From Devosia sp. FJ2-5-3 (lineage in GTDB: Bacteria > Pseudomonadota > Alphaproteobacteria > Rhizobiales > Devosiaceae), in the NCBI RefSeq assembly GCF_029201545.1, contig NZ_CP104007.1, positions 2,762,501 to 2,826,500 of the forward strand: 64,000 bases of DNA, read 5' to 3'. This document shows positions 59,631 through 64,000 of this stretch, piece after piece (the stretch's first letter is position 1; each line of letters starts with the position of its first letter). The position numbers and the translations under genes were made by a program. The notes below the pieces were generated by a model. The model saw only the letters and a program-made list of their open reading frames with translations. It ran no database searches and was not told the origin of the DNA.

Positions 59631-60379
59631 TCAGAACGGGGTTCCTTCTCCGCCTCGGCGCGGCGGCTCTGCTGGCTTGGGTGATCATCCGCCCGGGTGA
59701 TTTCGACTTCTTCTTTTCCCTGTTTGCCCGGCCGGGACAGGTTGCCGTCTATAATCAGGGCAGCCTCGTTTCGCTGACGCTGAGCCATCTGGCCATCGTC
59801 TTTGCTGCCATCACCGCCTCAGCGCTGTTGGCGGTGGGCCTTGCCATTCTGGTGACACGCCCCTTTGGGGCGGAGTTCCTGCCGGTATCGCGGGCCATTG
59901 CCAATATCGGCCAGACATTCCCCCCTGTCGCGGTGCTGGCGCTCTGCGTGCCGATATTGGGATTTGGGACGACACCGACCTTGGTCGCGCTGTTTCTCTA
60001 TGGCCTGCTGCCGATCTTCGAGAACTCGCTTACCGGGTTGGCGGGCCTTCCCCCGGCCGTCACCGAGGCCGCCAAGGGGATGGGAATGACACCGCTGCAG
60101 CGGCTTATGCGCGTCGAGCTGCCGCTGGCCCTGCCGCTCATCCTCTCGGGGCTGCGCCTCTCGACAACCATAGCTCTTTCCACCGCCACCATCGGATCGA
60201 CGGTCGCCGCGCGGACGCTTGGCGAGGTGATCATTGCCGGGCTGCAATCGGGCAATACTGCCTTTGTCGTGCAGGGTGGATTGATCGTCGGCGCGCTGGC
60301 GCTGCTGATCCATGATGGCTTTACCGCGCTGGAGCGCTGGCAGTGGCGTGCCATCGGGGGCGGTGAACAATCGGGGTAG
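59627..60379 (+). CDS. Osmoprotectant ABC transporter permease, YehW-like
   Basis: A 250-residue permease with first segment LLRLGAAALLAWVIIRP near 7-23 and the core from about 47 (LTLSHLAIVFAAITASALLAVGLAILV). Coupling loop VTEAAKGMGMTPLQRLMRVELPLALP near 143-168 parallels that in the YehY-like subunit, as expected for two permeases of one transporter. GTG start overlaps the ATPase stop by 4 bp. Confidence 0.91.
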   Translation: MIRTGFLLRLGAAALLAWVIIRPGDFDFFFSLFARPGQVAVYNQGSLVSLTLSHLAIVFAAITASALLAVGLAILVTRPFGAEFLPVSRAIANIGQTFPPVAVLALCVPILGFGTTPTLVALFLYGLLPIFENSLTGLAGLPPAVTEAAKGMGMTPLQRLMRVELPLALPLILSGLRLSTTIALSTATIGSTVAARTLGEVIIAGLQSGNTAFVVQGGLIVGALALLIHDGFTALERWQWRAIGGGEQSG

Positions 60380-60516
60380 TTTGGTAACCTCAATTTCAAT
60401 CACCATGGGAACAGCTGCAGCGATGCGCTCGAGACGCCCCGGCGATTGAAACTTCTGTTAGGAATTTAAATCACTGATGGGCATCAAATTATTTTATCCC
60501 ATTGGACTTTACGATC

Positions 60517-62529
60517 ATGGCAAGCATTCAGGGTATCTATGTCGCGCTCTTTGGCCGTCCGGCAGATCCTGAGGGCCTCGCCTATTGGAGGGACATCACC
60601 AATGATGGCGCAAATCTGAGTGCCCTGATCGGAACGCTGACGGCAACGCCCGAATATCTCGACCGCGTCGAACACAAGACTCCGGCCGAAATCATCGGTT
60701 CGATCTACCTTGCATTGTTCAACCGGGAAGCCGATGCGGATGGGCTTGCCCACTTCATCGCGGCGCTCGAGAACGGCGAACAGTCCATCGAGACCATCGC
60801 CATCAACATCTTCGACGGGGCGCAAAGCGCTGATCTCGACGTTCTGGCCGCCAAGGTCGCCGCCGCGGAAGCCTTTACGGCAAGCCTCGACACGCCGGAG
60901 GAGATCGCGGCCTATGCCGGCACGGATGCAGCGGCGATCGGCCGGCAATTTCTCAGCGAACTCAACCCGGCCGATCCATCCGGCACGCTGGTTTTGGAGC
61001 AGTGGGTCTCCAAGCTGTTGAACCCGACCGAAACGGGCAATGGCGGCGGTGGCAGCGCCCCACCCTCGCCTTCCTATTCCATCTCGGCGTCTAATGCCGC
61101 CGTGGGCGAAGGCAGCGGGGCAGCGATCACCTATACGGTCACGCGCGTTGGCGCCCTGGATGCGGCGACGATCTCTGTCGCGCTCACCGGCACTGCGGTG
61201 GCCGGTACCGACTATACGACGACCCTCGTTGATGGAGAACTGAGCTTTGTCGCGGGGGCGACCACGGCGAGCTTTACGGTAACGCCGATCAATGACACGC
61301 GGGCCGAGGGCGACGAAACGGTCATTGCCACCATCTCCGGGCCCAGCGACGGCGTGGCGATCACCACAGCCAGTGCGCACGCCACGATCGTCGATGACGA
61401 GCGCCTTACGCTTCTCACGCCGAACTCGCAGATACCGAGTTATCCCCCCCAGATGTCCGGCGATGGCAGCGTCATCGCTTTCAGCAGCCTTGCCACCACA
61501 CTGGACCCCAACGTCATCGACACCAATGGGGTCATGGATGTTCTCGTCTACCGCAACGGCACGATCACCAACATCACCGCGCATGGCAGTGGCGCCAGCT
61601 ACCATCCCGAAGTTTCGGTGGATGGCCGCACCATCGTGTTTTTCAGCGCGGCGCAGGATTTGATCCCGGGTGTCACGGAAACCAACGGGTTCGAGAACAT
61701 CTTCGTCTACCGGGATGGGACGATCATAAACCTCACTCCGCATGCTGACAGGGCAAGCTTCACTCCGAGTGTGTCGGCCGACGGCAGCGCGATCGTGTTC
61801 ACGAGCGAAGCCAGCAATCTCGACCCGAACGCGACCGAACCCAATGGACAGATGAACGTCTTCCTTCACAAGGACGGCACGATCACCAACATTACCGCAA
61901 ATGCCAATAATTACAGCGGAATGGCCGCGATCTCCGCCGATGGGAGCACGGTGGTCTTTCTCAGCGATGCCACCAACCTCATCGAGGGCTATGACGACAA
62001 CAATGGCTTTGCGGACATCTTTGTCTACCGCAATGGCATTCTGACCAACATCACGGCCGGCTCGAATGGCGACGACGCCTATTACGACCTCGACCCAAGA
62101 GTCTCGGCAGATGGCAGCACGATCGTCTTTACGAGCCAGGCCACCAACCTTGTCGATGGCGTGGTGGACGACAATGGGGTGGCGGACATCTTCGTCTACC
62201 GGAACGGCACGATGACCAACATCACGGCCCACGGCAACGCCGAGAGTGGCAATCCCGTCATTTCTGCTGACGGCAGCACGATCGCGTTTACGAGCAAGGC
62301 CAGCAATCTCGTCGATGGCGTCGTCGAGACGAACGGGGACTATGACATTTTCGTCTACCGGAATGGCGTGCTGTCGAACATCACGGCACATGGCAACGGT
62401 TCAAGCCTCAGCCCCTGGCTGTCCGCAGATGGCAGCAAGCTCGCCTTCGTCAGCCACGCCACCAATCTAGTTCCGGGGGTGATTGGCACGAACACCACTG
62501 GCGACGTCTATCTGTACGAACTGCTCTGA
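60517..62529 (+). CDS. Large extracellular-type protein: DUF4214 + Calx-beta + seven-bladed propeller
   Basis: A 670-residue protein built in three parts. Residues 1-170 hold two DUF4214 units, GIYVALFGRPADPEGLAYW near 5 and SIYLALFNREADADGLAHF near 62. A Gly/Ser/Pro linker leads to a Calx-beta domain (about 185-290, with DDERL-like end and AEGDETV motif). Then seven imperfect 53-residue repeats with S(V/A)DG(S)xIxFxS and DIFVYRNGTxTNITAHG build a TolB/PD40-like propeller; the C-terminal GDVYLYELL can pair with the first strand to close the ring. No N-terminal signal peptide is visible, so type I-like secretion is possible. The ATG start has only weak ribosome-site evidence. Confidence 0.82.
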   Translation: MASIQGIYVALFGRPADPEGLAYWRDITNDGANLSALIGTLTATPEYLDRVEHKTPAEIIGSIYLALFNREADADGLAHFIAALENGEQSIETIAINIFDGAQSADLDVLAAKVAAAEAFTASLDTPEEIAAYAGTDAAAIGRQFLSELNPADPSGTLVLEQWVSKLLNPTETGNGGGGSAPPSPSYSISASNAAVGEGSGAAITYTVTRVGALDAATISVALTGTAVAGTDYTTTLVDGELSFVAGATTASFTVTPINDTRAEGDETVIATISGPSDGVAITTASAHATIVDDERLTLLTPNSQIPSYPPQMSGDGSVIAFSSLATTLDPNVIDTNGVMDVLVYRNGTITNITAHGSGASYHPEVSVDGRTIVFFSAAQDLIPGVTETNGFENIFVYRDGTIINLTPHADRASFTPSVSADGSAIVFTSEASNLDPNATEPNGQMNVFLHKDGTITNITANANNYSGMAAISADGSTVVFLSDATNLIEGYDDNNGFADIFVYRNGILTNITAGSNGDDAYYDLDPRVSADGSTIVFTSQATNLVDGVVDDNGVADIFVYRNGTMTNITAHGNAESGNPVISADGSTIAFTSKASNLVDGVVETNGDYDIFVYRNGVLSNITAHGNGSSLSPWLSADGSKLAFVSHATNLVPGVIGTNTTGDVYLYELL

Positions 62530-62550
62530 GGCGTGGCGCTCCGGCGCTCG

Positions 62551-63252
62551 CTACTCGTTCAGATATGTCTTCATCGACGCGCCGATCTGGCCACCGGCAT
62601 AAGCGTCGCCATACTCGCTCCGGGCCTTTGCCCGGAGTTCGGCGAGCGCCGGCAGCGAAGAAATGCGCTCTGAGAGCGCCATGGTCCGCGGCGCGGTGTC
62701 GACCAGAAGTGTCTTCAGGCGGCTGAAGCGATCGCTGATCGTGGTCCAGAGCGTTGCGGTGATCACATCAGCCAGTCCCGGGTGGTCGCCGCCCAGCAGA
62801 TAGCCGGCATCGTCTGCCAGGCCATGCCGACGACCCAGTTCCTCCCACATCGTCATCCACTTTTCGATGCGCGGAATGGATCGCTGCCATCGCTCTTCGG
62901 TCCACATGTCCCGCCCGCCATTGAGGGTGAGCTCGTCGATGACATCATTGGCGTCGTTGACCACTTTCAGGGTCATGCCGCGCAATTGCGGGGTGGTCGG
63001 GAGCAGGCCCAGGCTGTCGCCGAGGTAGTAGATAATGGCCGGCATCTGGGACAATGCGAAGCCGGATTGATTATCGATCAGGACAGGCGGCCCCATGAAG
63101 GGGACCGGCATGTCGGATACTTTCCCGGCCATCAGTGCCGAGATCTTGCCATCGCCAGGCTCGCTCCAGCTCTTGCCTGCATAGGCGAGCACGGCCCGCA
63201 CGAACTGCCCCCGAAAGGGGACCGACCAGTAAAGAAGCTCGTATTCGGCCAC
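62551..63252 (-). CDS. Glutathione S-transferase family protein
   Basis: A 233-residue protein with a thioredoxin-like N-terminal domain (about 1-80, YELLYWSVPFRGQFVRAVLAYAG and the cis-Pro loop in PVLIDNQSGFALSQMPAIIYYL near 56-77) and a helical C-terminal domain (about 90-205). It resembles the Mu/Pi-like soluble GSTs. No typical catalytic Cys is evident; Tyr8 or Ser10 may act. Position between a propeller protein and a sugar epimerase does not suggest a specific substrate. Confidence 0.85.
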   Translation of the reverse strand: MAEYELLYWSVPFRGQFVRAVLAYAGKSWSEPGDGKISALMAGKVSDMPVPFMGPPVLIDNQSGFALSQMPAIIYYLGDSLGLLPTTPQLRGMTLKVVNDANDVIDELTLNGGRDMWTEERWQRSIPRIEKWMTMWEELGRRHGLADDAGYLLGGDHPGLADVITATLWTTISDRFSRLKTLLVDTAPRTMALSERISSLPALAELRAKARSEYGDAYAGGQIGASMKTYLNE

Positions 63253-63286
63253 CGGATAGTCCTCGCGCTAAAGGCGAGAAACGGAC

Positions 63287-63311
63287 CCGGCGGGAAGAGC
63301 GTTCCCGCCGG
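63287..63311 (-). terminator. Hairpin between epimerase and GST genes
   Basis: A perfect 10-bp stem (CCGGCGGGAA / TTCCCGCCGG) with a 5-base loop. On the minus strand it is followed by GTCCGTTTCTC, a weak T-run, so it may terminate or process the upstream epimerase mRNA. Confidence 0.55.
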
Positions 63312-63316
63312 CAGGC

Positions 63317-64000
63317 TCAGGATGGAGAAAGCGTGTCGGGATTGGCGACCAGCGCAGCCTTGCGGCGGGCAGTCGCGAAGCCCAGGTCGATAAAGGTGCG
63401 GGCGTGGTTGGCGAGGTCCACATTGTCGTCCCAGAGGTTGCGCCAGATGCCCGTGGCGATCGAGAGTTTTTCGTCCACGATCTCGGAGGAGAAGCTCTCG
63501 AAGGTGACCCAGTCATCGTAGCCGATAGCCACCAGCGCGTCGAAGATGGCGGCAAAATCGATGTTGCCGGTCCCAAGATAGCCGCGATGGCTTTCCCCAA
63601 TATGGACATAGCCGATCTTGTCCGCCGCATTGCGGATAGCGAGGCCGATATCGGCTTCCTCGATGTTCATGTGAAAACTGTCGAGGTGGAGGAAGACGTT
63701 ATCGGCACCAGTCGCCTCGATGAAGGCAAGCCCCTGCGCGGCCGTGTTGAGCAAATTGCTCTCGAAGCGATTGACGATTTCGAGGTTGAGGGTGACGCCT
63801 GCGCCAGCCGCAATTTCGGCGGCGCGGGCGACGGCGTCGACACTGCGCTTCCAGCTTTCGAGGGTTGGAGCGTGGACCTGCTTGCCGTGTGCCGAGGACA
63901 ATATGCCTGCGAGTTTGGTGCCGCCGAGATCGCGCGTCAGGGCGATGGCGCCGGAGAGGATTTCCTGACCGCGCGCGACGATAGCGGGATCGGCGCTGGA
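63317..64000 (-). CDS. Xylose-isomerase-like sugar epimerase (D-psicose/tagatose 3-epimerase type), 3' part
   Basis: The open frame runs without a stop to the right edge; the start lies beyond the window. The visible 227 residues begin SSADPAIVARGQEIL and continue through LGGTKLAGILSSAHGKQVH. The metal-site motifs of the ketose 3-epimerase group are LNLEIVNRFESN (Glu), VFLHLDSFHMNIEE (Asp, His), GYVHIGESHRGYLGTG (His) and WVTFESFSS (Glu). It would epimerise a ketose or related sugar with a divalent metal. The gene ends 64 bp before the GST start. Confidence 0.86.
   Translation of the reverse strand, partial: SSADPAIVARGQEILSGAIALTRDLGGTKLAGILSSAHGKQVHAPTLESWKRSVDAVARAAEIAAGAGVTLNLEIVNRFESNLLNTAAQGLAFIEATGADNVFLHLDSFHMNIEEADIGLAIRNAADKIGYVHIGESHRGYLGTGNIDFAAIFDALVAIGYDDWVTFESFSSEIVDEKLSIATGIWRNLWDDNVDLANHARTFIDLGFATARRKAALVANPDTLSPS

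Noticed and set aside
60484..62391. Long open frame antisense to the propeller protein
   Set aside because: Its apparent repeats are a reflection of the propeller repeats on the plus strand.
61420..62529. DNA repeats that could be read as a CRISPR-like array
   Set aside because: The repeats are 53-codon protein repeats, are imperfect and have no constant spacer structure.
1..64000. Insertion sequences, prophage genes, CRISPR arrays and rRNA genes
   Set aside because: None was found on either strand by inspection.

Overview
The window reads as the chromosome of a GC-rich alphaproteobacterium of the order Hyphomicrobiales, most like Devosia or a close relative. The evidence is an aapJQM general amino-acid transporter, a one-gene NDUFS4-like complex I accessory subunit, fused coaBC, very many CUT1 sugar ABC transporters each paired with a LacI-family repressor, and CCA-encoding tRNA genes. 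The genus is inferred from gene content only. I see no insertion sequence, prophage, plasmid function or CRISPR array; the window looks like ordinary chromosome specialised for scavenging solutes.

Layout. 1-2881: amino-acid importer aapJ-aapQ-aapM (aapM runs off the left edge). 3107-9448: cystathionine beta-lyase, a PAP2 phosphatase, tRNA-Pro, a flavoprotein with an AraC regulator, and a berberine-bridge-type FAD oxidase. 9540-18977: sugar locus 1, with a GH2 glycosidase, CUT1 ATPase, binding protein, two permeases and two convergent LacI paralogues. 19389-20717: NDUFS4-like subunit and a TraB/GumN-like lipobox-free secreted protein. 20754-30866: sugar locus 2, a binding protein, two permeases, ATPase, two Gfo/Idh/MocA dehydrogenases and two xylose-isomerase-like (AP2Ec) enzymes, with a divergent LacI gene and tandem operators; then tRNA-Arg. 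31468-38261: an orphan peptide-type binding protein, three paralogous amidohydrolases and a divergent LysR gene. 38392-42978: a PotD-like transporter cotranscribed with a 5-formyltetrahydrofolate cyclo-ligase paralogue. 43050-53427: sugar locus 3 (GH127 beta-L-arabinofuranosidase, CUT1 transporter, LacI, isomerase, dehydrogenase, second LacI). 53497-56357: nitrilase-family amidohydrolase overlapping coaBC, and two small proteins. 56566-60379: osmoprotectant importer of the OsmF/YehZ-OpuC type. 60517-64000: a DUF4214/Calx-beta/beta-propeller protein, a glutathione S-transferase, and a partial ketose-epimerase-like protein.

How it works together. Sugar loci 1-3 follow one plan: a repressor senses a sugar, a CUT1 transporter imports a mono- or oligosaccharide, and a glycosidase or a dehydrogenase/isomerase set begins its breakdown. 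The pairing of Gfo/Idh/MocA dehydrogenases with AP2Ec isomerases in loci 2 and 3 would fit oxidation followed by epimerisation or elimination of a glycoside, but the substrates cannot be read from sequence.

The most notable structural pattern is that nearly every non-overlapping gene junction in the minus-strand operons carries a strong hairpin, especially between a binding-protein gene and the first permease gene. Where the two arms are not perfectly complementary, the exceptions are almost all G-U pairs in RNA of the coding strand, which argues for RNA elements rather than DNA operators. The most interesting functional hypothesis is the folate-enzyme paralogue (COG0212-like) in an ABC importer operon, which may concern thiamin-precursor or one-carbon compound salvage.
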